Part shown: positions 12,051 through 23,340 of the stretch, in pieces
Layout of the letters: every line of letters begins with the position of its first letter
Numbering within the stretch: position 1 is the stretch's first letter
NCBI GenBank assembly: GCA_948099385.1
Contig: CANUEZ040000104.1
Span: 437,001-501,000, forward strand
Length of the DNA stretch: 64,000 nucleotides
Direction of reading: 5' to 3'
DNA from: Fasciola hepatica
Lineage: Eukaryota > Platyhelminthes > Trematoda > Plagiorchiida > Fasciolidae
Notes under the pieces: model-generated
What the model saw: the letters and a program-made list of their open reading frames with translations, nothing else
Database searches by the model: none
What the model was told of the DNA's origin: nothing
Made by a program: the position numbers and the translations under genes

Positions 12051-13569
12051 GTGAGTACCCAGATGTGACGAGTGAATGAGCTAGAATACTGAGTCATGTA
12101 TTTAAAGGTACACTGATATTCTTTCGCCATCCATACTTTAGCTTAGTTCCATCGATCTGAGTTACCTATAAATGATGCGTTATCAAGGGTAGCAGGAGTA
12201 CTGCCACTAAATTTGGTAAGATAAACTTTCTTCTATGAACACGGGGCATATCACTTGTGACGTTTTCAAAGCATCCTCAATCCAGCTTTTACTGAACAAG
12301 GACCTCGCGAAATAAACAAATCATATGATTATTTTTTCCAGCCTTTTATCAAAACCGTCTCACATGCCCGAAGAAACGACTGGTATGTGGAACACGATTG
12401 ACTGGTCAAGGAAAAATAATCGATGACATTCTGTTATTTATTTTGAATTATGCACCATCCCGTTCCACATTTGAGGCAAGAGCCAAACTAACGCACGTCA
12501 AATGAATATTTTACACTTTTTCCCGTAGAAAACATGATCATTCGTACAGGAATTCTGTTTAAATGTCATTAGAACATATTTTAAGGAAACATTGACGGAA
12601 TCGAAAATAGTTTTGCGCTACCTTCCGAGTGTCAGCAATATAATGCAGATTGGAAAAGCGAACTATTATGTCAGACTATGAGGAACTGAATTACTGTGGA
12701 ATCAATCACGTGTTCGTTCTTCATACAGGTAATCCGTTATTCACCCCATGTCTGATCTACCACCCACTTGTTAGTCAGATATTTGCTTAGCGTAGAGTAA
12801 CAATGAATGCGGAGGATTTGTGTTTGTCAACCCGGTTCCTACGGATGGGATATTTTGTATTGGACTTGGTTAACGGCGTGGCAGCTCCCCAAGATATTGA
12901 ACAGAAACGCAATTAAAGCATCCCAATTGTCATATGATTCGCTCTCAAATAGATAAATCTCCCATGCACGCGGAAACAACCACAACTTTGACAACTGCCA
13001 GAATAAATGCAATCAGTAAGAATGCGTTGCTAATAAGACTTCTGGGATGCACGTTGATGATAAGATTTCCAGTGACACTTCGAATATGGCTATGTAAATT
13101 TTAGTTTATAACCTGTGTGCGTTAGCGAAAAGTTTGACCTAATTTGTGACGTTTGTGCTAATGTGTGATTTGATCGTACAGTTTAATAAGATTAGATATA
13201 TTCAAGAATGCCTTAGGAAAGTCAATGAAGCAAAACAAGTTCTCGGCATAACAGTAACTTAAAGCTTCTCTTTACACAGGCCAATAAGGCTGACAAGGTC
13301 CCAGACCACCTAGTACTGTCAGGCTCGGCTTATCATTGTTTCCAAAGTGGCACTTTTTATTTATGCGAGAGGTAGTCAACATGACAAAAGTTATGCAGTG
13401 TGACTTAACAAAAGTTACTGAAACAGTCTGCTCGTAGTTTTGTTCCTCTAAATAAAGCGATTAGTCTCAGTTTGTTTTGTTTGAAACAAGCATTTATTAG
13501 TACTTGTTAACTTAGAATAAACGTAATCGCATTGGGAGATTTCATTTCCGTTTACTTTGCCTTTTGCAG
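12051..13569. other. No gene recognised
   Basis: Contains one short ATG-initiated frame (about 37 codons, near 12803-12916) that looks protein-like but lacks splice context. Otherwise nothing was seen. Confidence 0.45.
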
Positions 13570-13683
13570 CGAATATTACCAGAACTGTTGATGCAGTCTC
13601 GGTGAAAACAACATGGACAATGCCAACAGCGAAGCAAACAAAAGCGAAAACTACAGGTCCAGGTGTTCCAGTCATGGATAACG
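13570..13683 (+). CDS. Possible Thr/Lys-rich host exon
   Basis: A strong pyrimidine tract and acceptor (TTTACTTTGCCTTTTGCAG, ending 13569) is followed by about 38 open codons rich in Thr, Val and Lys (contains TMPTAKQTKAKTTGPGVPV), which would suit a disordered or extracellular linker. The donor is weak (around 13683). The acceptor is the best part of the evidence. Confidence 0.22.
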
Positions 13684-13689
13684 GTTCGT

Positions 13690-14376
13690 TTCTCTTATTC
13701 AGTATTCCTTCATGGATTCTAGGTCGCTATCACAAAGACCAAATTCTGTAACCAATTTCATTTCATAAATCCTCGTAATTTAACATACAAAAATATGTTT
13801 TATTTCGCGCTCTCCCTTCCTTTGTCACAAGCTGAATATTTTTGCTACTTGTTTTTTCATACCTCATACCAACAGGTTTGACAACACGAGAAGCACCTGT
13901 AACTCATTCTCGTGACTGCGATGGATTCAAACAATACCACCCGTTCAAGTTTCTTCTCTTCACGTCTTACTATTTTCTTCCTGTGATCTAATCTACGGCC
14001 CTTTTCAGTGATTTCTATTACATTTCCATTAAAATACAGAACACAAAATGATGTTAATAACACATCAAATAAGTTCCGAGATTATAGGAATAAAACTTTA
14101 TCCATGTTGTTTCGACGGATGATATTTTCTGAATTCCATCCCTTCAAAGAGCAAACCGAAGACAGTAGAAAAGTTCATATGGTTAACAAAACATTGGAGG
14201 TGTATTGAGACAGTATCATTTGACTGTTCTTTGTGGTAATTTCACTATCGGCACCTTGGCACACAGATTACGAATGAATAGTACATGAAATTATCGACCG
14301 TATTGATACTGTCTACACTCCTCCGGCAATTCTGAAGGCGACCTACATCATCCTTCGTGGCAAGACAGCAAAATAA
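13690..14376. other. No gene recognised
   Basis: No motif or repeat seen before the triplet-rich region begins. Confidence 0.5.
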
Positions 14377-15030
14377 TGGCAGTTGTTGTGGTAGTATCCA
14401 AATCAGTAGTATCATCAGTAACAGAATTCAAAGTAGTAGTAACAGGAATTTGTGGGCACGGCAGTAGTAGTATCCGCAGTAGAATTAGTAGTGTTTTCAA
14501 CAGTAGTTTCTCATAGCAACAGACATAGTAGCATCCGCAGTAGTAACCGTATTAGTAGCACTTTTGGTAACCGGACTCGCACTCGCAGTAGCAGTGGAAG
14601 GAACAGTGATCACTGCATTAGATACAATAGCAGCAGTTATTGTTGTACGTATGTCGTGATACAAAACATTGAATAAATCAGTACCAGTATAGTGGTTGGA
14701 AAACAAGTAGAACATACGCGAGCAACAGCCGTGGAAAATGAGACAAAACATCGAACGAAAACAAAAAAACTTCATCAGCGAGATGATTGTTGGGAACTGA
14801 AATGTGGCATAGGTAGAAGTAGATGCAGTGTTAGTTACCGTAGCAGTGGTAGTAGTAGTAGTAGTAGTAGTGGCAGAAAGAGCAGTCGCGGTAGCGGTTT
14901 TAGTCGTAGTAGCACTGGTATTATCAGCAACAGCAATAGCGTGAACTACAGTGATAGTCACTGTAGTAGTACTGTAGCCATAATTACAGTAGTAGAAGCG
15001 TTGTAGCAGCAATAGTACTATCAACAGTAC
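14377..15030. repeat. Imperfect AGT/ACT trinucleotide-rich locus
   Basis: About 650 bp dominated by AGT and CAGT steps. The purest run is (AGT)n near 14,847-14,872, with a non-repetitive interruption at about 14,660-14,800. Because AGT/ACT steps avoid stops in most frames, long open frames appear on both strands (minus 14,497-15,132, Thr/Ala/Val-rich; plus Ser/Arg-rich). These are composition artefacts unless expression shows otherwise. Confidence 0.85.
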
Positions 15031-16986
15031 GGATGTATTATAACACAGAACAGTGTTCTGATCAGCGTTGGTTAAATGAAGGATGTCTACAAGACCAGCA
15101 TGAGAACAGAGGTAGAAAATTGGGCTAAGCACTCAATGAAAACATTAAAAAAGTCATCAAAGAAGTACTTTCCGGGCAGTAAAAAAACACTCTGGTCCTA
15201 ATCACTCACGTCTGTAAATAGACTTGTAGCTAAGGCATCAGAGCATTCTTGCGTAGAACCGACGAAAAATTTCTTTGAATTGCCGAAAACGGTAAACCTC
15301 CCATAATTTAATGTCAACTTTATGTACAAATCCGTAAAACTAGTCTGAAGCCCGAGTCGCTAAATAGTGTGTCCGTAGGTAATAACAAAGGAATGTTATT
15401 GATTACGGCTATCAGTCGAATACACAGTTGTTCATTCAGAGCATCGTCGTAGTTACACAGAGGGGTCTGCTTGTTCAGTAGCAGAATGAAAACTCGGGAT
15501 GGTATATCCTCATTTCAGATCAGTGGAAAGAATTTGGCTCGTTCGGTTGCCTGAAGGTTAACTGGCAGAACATGGCCCAACAGAAGTTTTCTCTGCAGCT
15601 TTGCGGGTTCAATGGGATATCCGAGATTCTTCACCTAATGAATATAATTCACGTACCCTGCAATGAGAAATAAGACTGATTGGTCATGTTTTCTCTCGCA
15701 CTTTCGTCCCTTTGACGCAACGCCAACTATGATGATCGAGTTGCACGAAATGAAGTGAGAAATAACACCAACTAGCACTGAAATGTATTGTTCCATAAGC
15801 ATGCAAATTAGGGCGTTTTATAGGCAGTACAAATGTAGCGAAAAGAATAGGCAAGCAGTATTCAGGTCGAAAGCGAATGAGTAGTTGCCATGAGTTAATT
15901 GAAAGTCGTAAGACAACAAAGTTCGGTTGAACGTCCGGGCGTTCCTAGTCGGTGGGCGTAGTATATACTCACAGTCTGAAGTGGAATGAACTGTGTTCAC
16001 TTAATGTGGGTTAAGTGAAAATTAACTGTGTTCGGACCACGTATCGGATTAAATGATCCTTATCTTGGACTAAAATTCTAATGCTGAAATAATCACAGAA
16101 TCACCACGGTTTTTCCAGCGTTTTCGTGCGCTATTTGATTGAAATGAAAGCAAGTGATTGTATGCTCGCAGAAACGGCACGTGGACCTACAGATCCTTGC
16201 AAACTGCACTGGTAGATGTTTTATGAACAAGAAAGCTGGTATCACGGAACCATGAAATAAATTGTCATACTGATGAAGTCTTAAACCAGCTCTCGCCATG
16301 TGCTCCATTCTGCGTAAGTTTGCTTGATTCTCGTGTAGTATTTTATTACGACGCAGTCCCATTCATATTTTATTTGTACCAATTCGACAAGCAGAGTTAT
16401 TCTAAGTTGCTATGATTTGTGTTTCATCTAGTTACGTAAACAAACAAATGTTTGATTAAAAACCATTCCTCTCTGGTCAATCAATGGACAGTTGGTGATT
16501 CGTTTTCAGCTCAAAATTTGACTGCTCACTTGTGGGGTAGTCGCTCATTTGTGCTGCTTGGGTGGTGTGGCCTAATGAGGGCAAAAATTGTGAGATTTTG
16601 ACGGCGGGTTATGGAGATTTCTAACGACTGCGGTGCACATCAAGCACTCTTGTTCACTTAAAATCATTCATCGACATGAGATACCAATTCGTTTGATGGA
16701 AACGCCGTAATAAAGTGTACTGTGAACTGAGTAGTCCAGTCCCATGTGGACTGTATTAACGCAAATTATCAATAAATTCTAAGGTGGATCACAATGGGGT
16801 GAGTTGAAGCAAGTTCGAATGAGAGTACCAGTAAACCTTTCACCAGACAATGTGCCACCGGCCAATTGGAAAAAATTACAAACTGGGTTGTGAAAAGGCA
16901 CTTTTGCCCAATTGTCTTTGGTTGATTGATTTGTGCGTGTGCCGAACCGTTGCACTTATCCCTTAGTAAGGTATCGGGGTTCCAGG
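15031..16986. other. No gene recognised
   Basis: Scattered short open frames only, and nothing identifiable. Confidence 0.5.
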
Positions 16987-17080
16987 TGGGTTACGACCAC
17001 GGATTCCATCCAATCAGTGACCATATGCAGGAATAATATGACAACGTTGAGCGGAAGTGACACACGTATCTGCACACTTT
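16987..17080 (+). repeat. Dispersed repeat, copy 1
   Basis: About 90 bp resemble 23,936-24,025 in the same orientation. Both share the order TTACGACC/TCACGACC, then GATTCCATCCAATCAG or GATCCATCCAGTCAG, then ACCATATGCA/ATCATATGCA, then an ACACGT block. By eye the similarity is about 65-70%. The family is unknown and an old SINE or LINE 3' end is possible. Confidence 0.45.
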
Positions 17081-18659
17081 ACTAGTAGAAGTGTCAGTGG
17101 TGATTGTTGCCATTTCCCCATCTTGTAGGTTATTTTGATTTCAAAGTCAATTTGTTTTGCTGCTAAGAAGTGGAAATCAGCGGAGCCCCACAGTCAATGA
17201 ACCGGTAATGTCTAATACAAAGCCACCAGATTTTCTGAAGTCTCCAAAGTTAAGGAACCCAGTGAGATTTTACACGATAAAACTGTAAACTATTTATCAA
17301 TAAACAGAATTCCAGGGGATGGCGCGCTGATGAGGAATTACTATTCCAGTTGCTATCTGACTCGGGTTTTTCATGAAAGGCGCTGTAATATTGACCTACA
17401 CGGTCAGATTATTCACAGTCGTAAAAGGTCTAGCCAATCGTCACGCTTCCTCATGTTATTCCAACCCAAAAGTAATGTCCAATATTTGGTTTATCCCTTC
17501 GCTCATTATTATTAAAATGTTACTCTACCTAAAGTAGCTCGTGTTTTGATGAACAAAGAGCGAATCGCAAATGGGTTGGGAAATATTGTCATCGGGTAAA
17601 CTTCAAATATTCTTTCTTCTTCATTTAAATTAACTTTGAGATTCTAATTTGATGGTTTTCTGACTATATACTTTTGACATGACTTTACTTGCTTAAATTT
17701 ACAGAAAATCATGCAAATTCAAATACGGATATGGCACGTTCATGATTATGGTCAACCAACTCCCATTCCATCAGAAAACGTTATTAGAATCTAGTTAATT
17801 CATAAGAGAATTCAGGCTCAGGTATCCAAATTACAAACGGATTTGCAGACTCAGGAGCCGACTAAGTAGCTCAATACCAAAATGCACGAAGCTCTCGATG
17901 TGGCACTAGCGCCCAGCTACCACAGAATTTCCTTTTGTTTAAGAGCCTTTTTGTGATCGTTCAAATGCTGGTGACGCTTTGTTCATCATCCAATGGTGAA
18001 CATTTCAGAACCCTTAACAACGTCTAAAATACCACCGCAGACATTGTGGTTCGCTGCCTGCTTACACAGTGTTCCTCATGTTTCGTATTTTATTTCGTCC
18101 ATGTTAAGTAATAAAGTGATGTTATCGTGATCCTGTAATTTATTTCCCTACTGAGGTCATTTCTCCTTGGCATCAGTCCTTTTACTCATCATAGGACGAA
18201 AGCATAGTTTCTACGTAGCATAACGAAAACCGTAGTGAACATGATCGATAGAGCATAAATCGACCGAAACTTCAGAGTTTATCATTTTTTTTCATGTCTA
18301 TATTCAATTCAGTTCAATTTTCATATTGTCCTCTAGCAATAAGCACATATCAATTACAAATCCATTGGAAAATTTAAGTTTCGCGAATCGTCTATTTAGG
18401 CTACATGCTGTATCCCGTTTCGCAACGGCTCTCAACTATTTAGGATAATTCCACGATGGCAGGAATGACATGTAAACCATCGCCTTTCCTTGCACACTGG
18501 ACAAATCATCTTCGGTCTTGATCACCCGTTGCGTTCCGCTTGCAATGTGAATTTGTATTCCCCTGTTCGCTTATGTCGATTATCTCAAATTCCCTTAATT
18601 AGAATTCCGTGAATGTTGAAGCACTCGTTCAGCTAGTCACTTAGAAACCGATGTGGAGA
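17081..18659. other. No gene recognised
   Basis: A+T-rich, with no motif or repeat identified. Confidence 0.5.
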
Positions 18660-19100
18660 AATTCTGGATCGTGCAAGCAGTCGTTCACGGGACTCGCACA
18701 AGGACACGAGATCACTTAACTGTGGTCGAAAGCTGGCATCAGAAGTGTACTTTTGTGGAATCGGATGGCTCGGGGAGGTTTGGTTACTGTACTTAAGGCC
18801 GCGGTCGCCGAATAACCGAGTGACTCATTCAAAAGCGTCGGAAAACGCAATGTATTTGTGGTGAAAAGCTTCTGTGTTTGAGTATACAAAGCCCACTGTC
18901 CGCTTATCTGAAGGTCCATTTGTATTGCCCATTCCTGTAGACAAGTTGCGAGCTGGCACTGCAAGAATAAGCCTCGAGTGGATGTGGGGGAAGCAATGCA
19001 AATAATTGGCCTCAAAAAATTTCAAAAAGAAGAAAAGAAGCACCAGTAATGACTTTAGAAAAGGGGTGGTACAGAGTTCATTGAATGGTGAAAGTTGGTA
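18660..19100. repeat. Probable dispersed-repeat block
   Basis: G+C-richer than its surroundings. It contains GTACTTAAGGCCGCGGTCG at about 18,790, nearly repeated as GTACTGAAGGCCGCAGTCG at about 39,448. The block has the feel of an old LINE 3' region, but no coding motif is seen. A minus-strand frame of 99 codons (18,716-19,015) runs across it and is more likely a by-product than a gene. Confidence 0.35.
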
Positions 19101-20356
19101 TCTCATTGCGAATTGCCTAGGGAACAACATCAAAACTCGGCGACTACCGCAATAAGAGCAAAACATTTAACCCTTAACGAGAATGTGTAACGCGCAAATG
19201 TTTGAATCGGTATACCGAACAAACCTGATCCATCGGTAAAGAGTCCTGAAGTAATCTTTTTATGCTACCAAAATGAAGAGGGAAACGATGTACCTCGAAA
19301 TCACGATCAGTTTATATTTTGTCTGGAAATCCACTATGAATATATTTGGAGAGCACAGTTTCGCGAACAAAGTTGTTTTCATTGATTTCCACTCATGTCA
19401 TTGCATCACAATACACTCCTACATATTATGGGATCAGACCATATAGGCCTACATTTAGTGGTAGGTAATAATGTTTCACATTATCCGTAGTTGAGGCGGT
19501 TAGAATCGGCCTCCACAACCCCTCCGTGTGGTCAAAAATAACCTGTGCCTTGGCCCTTCAGCCACCCTAGCACAGGCGACAATATCAACGAAAACTAACA
19601 AAATACTTGAGAAACAACTCATATCCGCTTTTGATATAAGCCTTGATTACAAGTATTTCCTTCCATTTTTTGTCACCTTCAATGTTCGTCAATTCCCGTT
19701 TGTCTAATTGGGCCAATCCCTTAACTTGTGCCTATATTTTGTGATTCAGTGGCATGAATATGGACCACTGAAAATTGATTTATATTTTGTTCGCTTAACT
19801 AATTCAGTTTAGTGTATCTACCGTTGGTCTATTTCTTTCAATTTTTTTTCGAAAATTTCACGTGTGTTAATATTTAAACCCTAATAATTTGATATCCTAT
19901 AAAATATAGGTAAACACTAGTGGTCTTGCATATTTGCCAACTTTTGCCATAGTAATTTAGACATCATCACTGGCTCTCGATTAATGTCTTTGTATCTTCA
20001 ACGATCACCGTAGTCTCCCAAAAGATGACCAAAGGCTCTTAAACGAAAGAAATCCTGTAGAAGGCACAAATCACTGAAGTTTTGATGGGGTTACTTCGAA
20101 GGATAAAATGCTCATCTTAAGATTTCTCCAATAAGTCCACAATGTATAATCCAAAATCTTTCCTTCACTCCCTTTCTTTTATATGACAACATCTAACAAT
20201 TCTGGAACCGGCGGCAGTCGACGAATGGCTGCTGAATGCGAAAGTGACCGGTGGTGATGGGAATCGGACACCGGAAATTTATTTTTCAGAGTCCACGGTA
20301 AAAACCGTTTGACAATTACAGGGTTAACTAAATAATGTAAAAACATTTTTCAACCT
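19101..20356. other. No gene recognised
   Basis: Mixed to A+T-rich, with nothing identifiable. Confidence 0.5.
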
Positions 20357-20542
20357 CATTTGATCCTCTTTGGGAGCAAGGGATCTGTTATTGACAGGCG
20401 AAATAATTGAGATAGTTGGCGTTCAGACACAAATAAATGTACATCATACGTGACACGTCGTTGAAGCTGAGTGGCAGCATCCGTCTGTCTATATCTATTC
20501 AATTCTAATCGACTCTGATGTAGGACTACAAAATCGAAATGA
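20357..20542 (-). CDS. Possible host exon on the minus strand (unidentified)
   Basis: A pyrimidine-rich acceptor (CTTATTCTTTTCAG on the minus strand, ending at 20,543) opens about 60 codons rich in Arg, Leu and Gln (contains RQTDAATQLQRRVTYDVHLF). The frame ends in a TGA. It could be a last exon. It lies on the same strand as, and downstream of, the candidate at 21,641-21,865. No family is recognised. Confidence 0.25.
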
Positions 20543-20604
20543 CTGAAAAGAATAAGCTCGATGCTAGGTACTGAGAATATGCAGACAATGTCAAATCTGT
20601 CCAC

Positions 20605-21640
20605 ACAATGAGTGGGATGTATTCCACGTTTTGTGACAACATTGAGACTGCATCGAAATATTCAATCAGTTTGTTATATATTGCAAGGAGTCAGCATAAA
20701 GCCTGAATAAACGTCAAAATAAGGAATATCATCAGTTTTGACTGGTATATGACTATCGAATTTGCGAGGCCTACTCGAGAAACTGATTTCTTCATTTTTA
20801 CCTGGCTAAAATTTAGTTTACCATTTGTTTAGAACTGATTGATAACCTCATCCATCAACACACTGAAAGCACATGCACCCACCCACACACTCAGACGTCC
20901 TATCGCCTCGTGCAACATTCGACCGTGTAATCACTTTCGGGTCTAGCACAACTCTGTTCGGTTCCGCGGTAAATCTTCTCCGTCATTCACTCCTTGTGAA
21001 TTCACTACCAATTTCGTTTATTGGACAGAATTTCGAACCAGTATGGGACTCTCAACTGTGTGTTCATGTTAAAGCTAGTCAGTCTACTTTGTCCGGTATC
21101 CGGAGTTCATATCTGTGTTCTGGCCATTCTGTCCCAGTCTTTTTTTGTGTTATCATCCGAGTAGTTTTTCCGGAACAGTGATCAGTAAAATCCTTGTGGG
21201 CGCCTCAACTTCAGGTTTGCATGTTTTCCGGTAAAATTCATTGGATTCCATATTTTAATACAGCAATCAAACCTAAACTGGTTTCAATTCTTTTTCTGAG
21301 ATTGTATTATACTCTTGGGTCGTCTGGATAGAGCTCACATGTAACAATAACAAAGTTTTGACACTCGCTTAGTTATAATCTTCCAAGCAGACGCTAGAAA
21401 GAACTGCATTGCACGAATCAAACTATTTGATAGTCAGCTCAAATAACTGTCTTAGCGAGAATGCGTTGCTTAGGAAGCCCTTTGGTTCAAAGTGATGGCA
21501 TAAAATATGGAGTAATCTAACTACACTGAGAGCTTTGTCAGTCACGACGTAGAACTTAAGATAAAGTAGGAAAAGGGTTTGTAATTAACAGCATGAAAGG
21601 CTTTCTCGTCAAATATTTTGCGTGTATTTCATGAGTTTAC
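20605..21640. other. No gene recognised
   Basis: Nothing supported beyond chance open frames. Confidence 0.5.
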
Positions 21641-21865
21641 CAACTGGGCTTGGGTCTCCTCATTATTACATTCGAATCCCACTGCAAAACATTCTTCATA
21701 TATTTTGTAAAATGCATCAAAGGACACTTCCGTATCGAGGTCACGGTAATGTCCGAATTGCTGGTAGTCTTGAAACTTGCGTTGGACGGCCTCACAAATA
21801 GGAGCTCTATTTGGCGTACTGCTTTCACTTCTTCTCATAGTCATCTTCCTAGCATGACTATTTTG
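21641..21865 (-). CDS. Candidate 225-nt host exon, phase 0-0 (unidentified)
   Basis: On the minus strand a CTACCCATAG acceptor precedes exactly 75 open codons. The end is a GTTG|GTAAAC donor (GT at 21,639-21,640). The translation is acidic and aromatic-rich (contains DLDTEVSFDAFYKIYEECF) with balanced composition, unlike a shadow frame. An ATG pair sits at codons 8 and 10, so a translation start here is also possible. I do not recognise the protein. The exact codon multiple with both splice sites makes it one of the better exon candidates in the window, but it remains unproven. Confidence 0.35.
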
Positions 21866-23219
21866 CTATGGGTAGAGGTCCCGCCATCAGATATTTCATG
21901 ACTTCTTACACTTTTCACGCACCCTGAGGCCCATAATCTCGAAAGACGTAGCACATTTAACCGGCACGAAGGGCGTCAAAATGGCACTCTTTCGTGAACC
22001 ACAAACATCTGAAGATAAATTGAAAATGCTGGGATTTTGAGGTTGGTTTAAAGTACATCATAAACAAGCACGTAGTCCATGAAATCCATTCACTAGAAGG
22101 GACGGTACAAAGCAGAGGGGGCCACTCAAAATGAGCATAACTGGGACGATTTACGTCGTGAAGCTCCAGTCACTACGATTTCAACAACAGATCACCCGTA
22201 GAATGGAGGGCAGTGGACCGTTATAGCTAGAAAGCAGATACAGGTTTACAGTCGGTATATAGAAAGGTGCAGTGTAAACAAATGGAATGCTAAGTTTTCA
22301 CAACACGCCATGAATAAGCGAGTAACCCACCAAAAGTAAAGTACGGCATAGTACTTGTGATGGCAAACTGTAACGCTACCATTAGGATTTGAACCAATCA
22401 CTCCACGGTACGCACAGTCGAATATTTACGCACAATTATGAACTCATATTCTTACCCCTAATCTGCCATGTAAATTCTGTGATATTTTTACCATTCGTGA
22501 TCGAAAGGAATAGACTCATATGTTCCTCCTGTGCTAATGAATTTAGTAAATTGAAATTTGTGCATTATTTTTGAAATCTATAAAATCCGCCACAGCTCAT
22601 TTCATTTGTGAAATGCTGCCGAAGTCGTTCCATCATATATTCACAAATATTCACTTCACACTCTGACCTCAAGTGCCACGACAAACTTCACTGTTTGAAG
22701 AAGAAAAAACTTTTTTTAAAGGCATATGCATACTGATTTTCCTCGTTTATCGGTGGTTCACATAAATATTAATTGTAATCCGATGTTTTGTTCCTCTCTT
22801 CGCTTTCGGTTACTCATGAGCAGCAGAACTGTAGCCATGATCCCCCTACCGAATATTTTTCTTTTTAAACGTATCAAATTGATTTATACTCGCATTTCAC
22901 CATTCCCATTACACTCAGTCCCCCTAATGGTTTACCTTCCTACTATATTTCTGCCGCAAGACAATCTTTCTATTCAATTTGTCCAGTCTTGCCGTAGCTT
23001 GAACTCAATCTTATCCTTGCTTTCACGGCACTCCACCATGGACGATAACACGTCGGCAGCATTTCCAGATCTAATGCCGGGTTCATCCTTTCATGCTGGC
23101 ACATACTGTACGTTGCCCTACAGATCCAGCTTATTCGCCATCATTCATTGATAAACCCCTCTCGTATTTCAACTACTGTTTAAGTTATCCTTCTGCTACT
23201 GAGTAATTCTTTTGTGCAG
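21866..23219. other. No gene recognised
   Basis: A 141-codon plus-strand frame (22,726-23,151) is of a length expected about once by chance in this window. It shows no motif. Confidence 0.45.
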
Positions 23220-23340
23220 GTGAAAGTTTGTCGATTTAGTGATTGCGCCGCGACCAAACTGCGCCACAGTTGCTCTTGGCTGCTTGTTAAGTGTCCCGAT
23301 TTTAGAAGGCTTTGTCCTGGTTTCTCAAGTTTTTTTGCGG
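23220..23340 (+). CDS. Possible Cys-rich exon after a strong acceptor
   Basis: GTAATTCTTTTGTGCAG (ending about 23,219) is followed by an open frame with regularly spaced cysteines (contains VKVCRFSDCAATKLRHSC). The 3' limit is unclear because no strong donor was seen. No domain is recognised. Confidence 0.2.

Noticed and set aside
14497..15132. 211-codon minus-strand frame rich in Thr, Ala and Val
   Set aside because: Produced by the AGT/ACT triplet composition; an equally open Ser/Arg frame exists on the other strand.
17322..17350. CTGATGA followed by a GGAAT/ATTCC hairpin
   Set aside because: No GAAA follows the stem, so it is not a hammerhead ribozyme.
22726..23151. 141-codon plus-strand frame
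   Set aside because: About one such frame is expected by chance at this composition. No motif, no clear splice sites.
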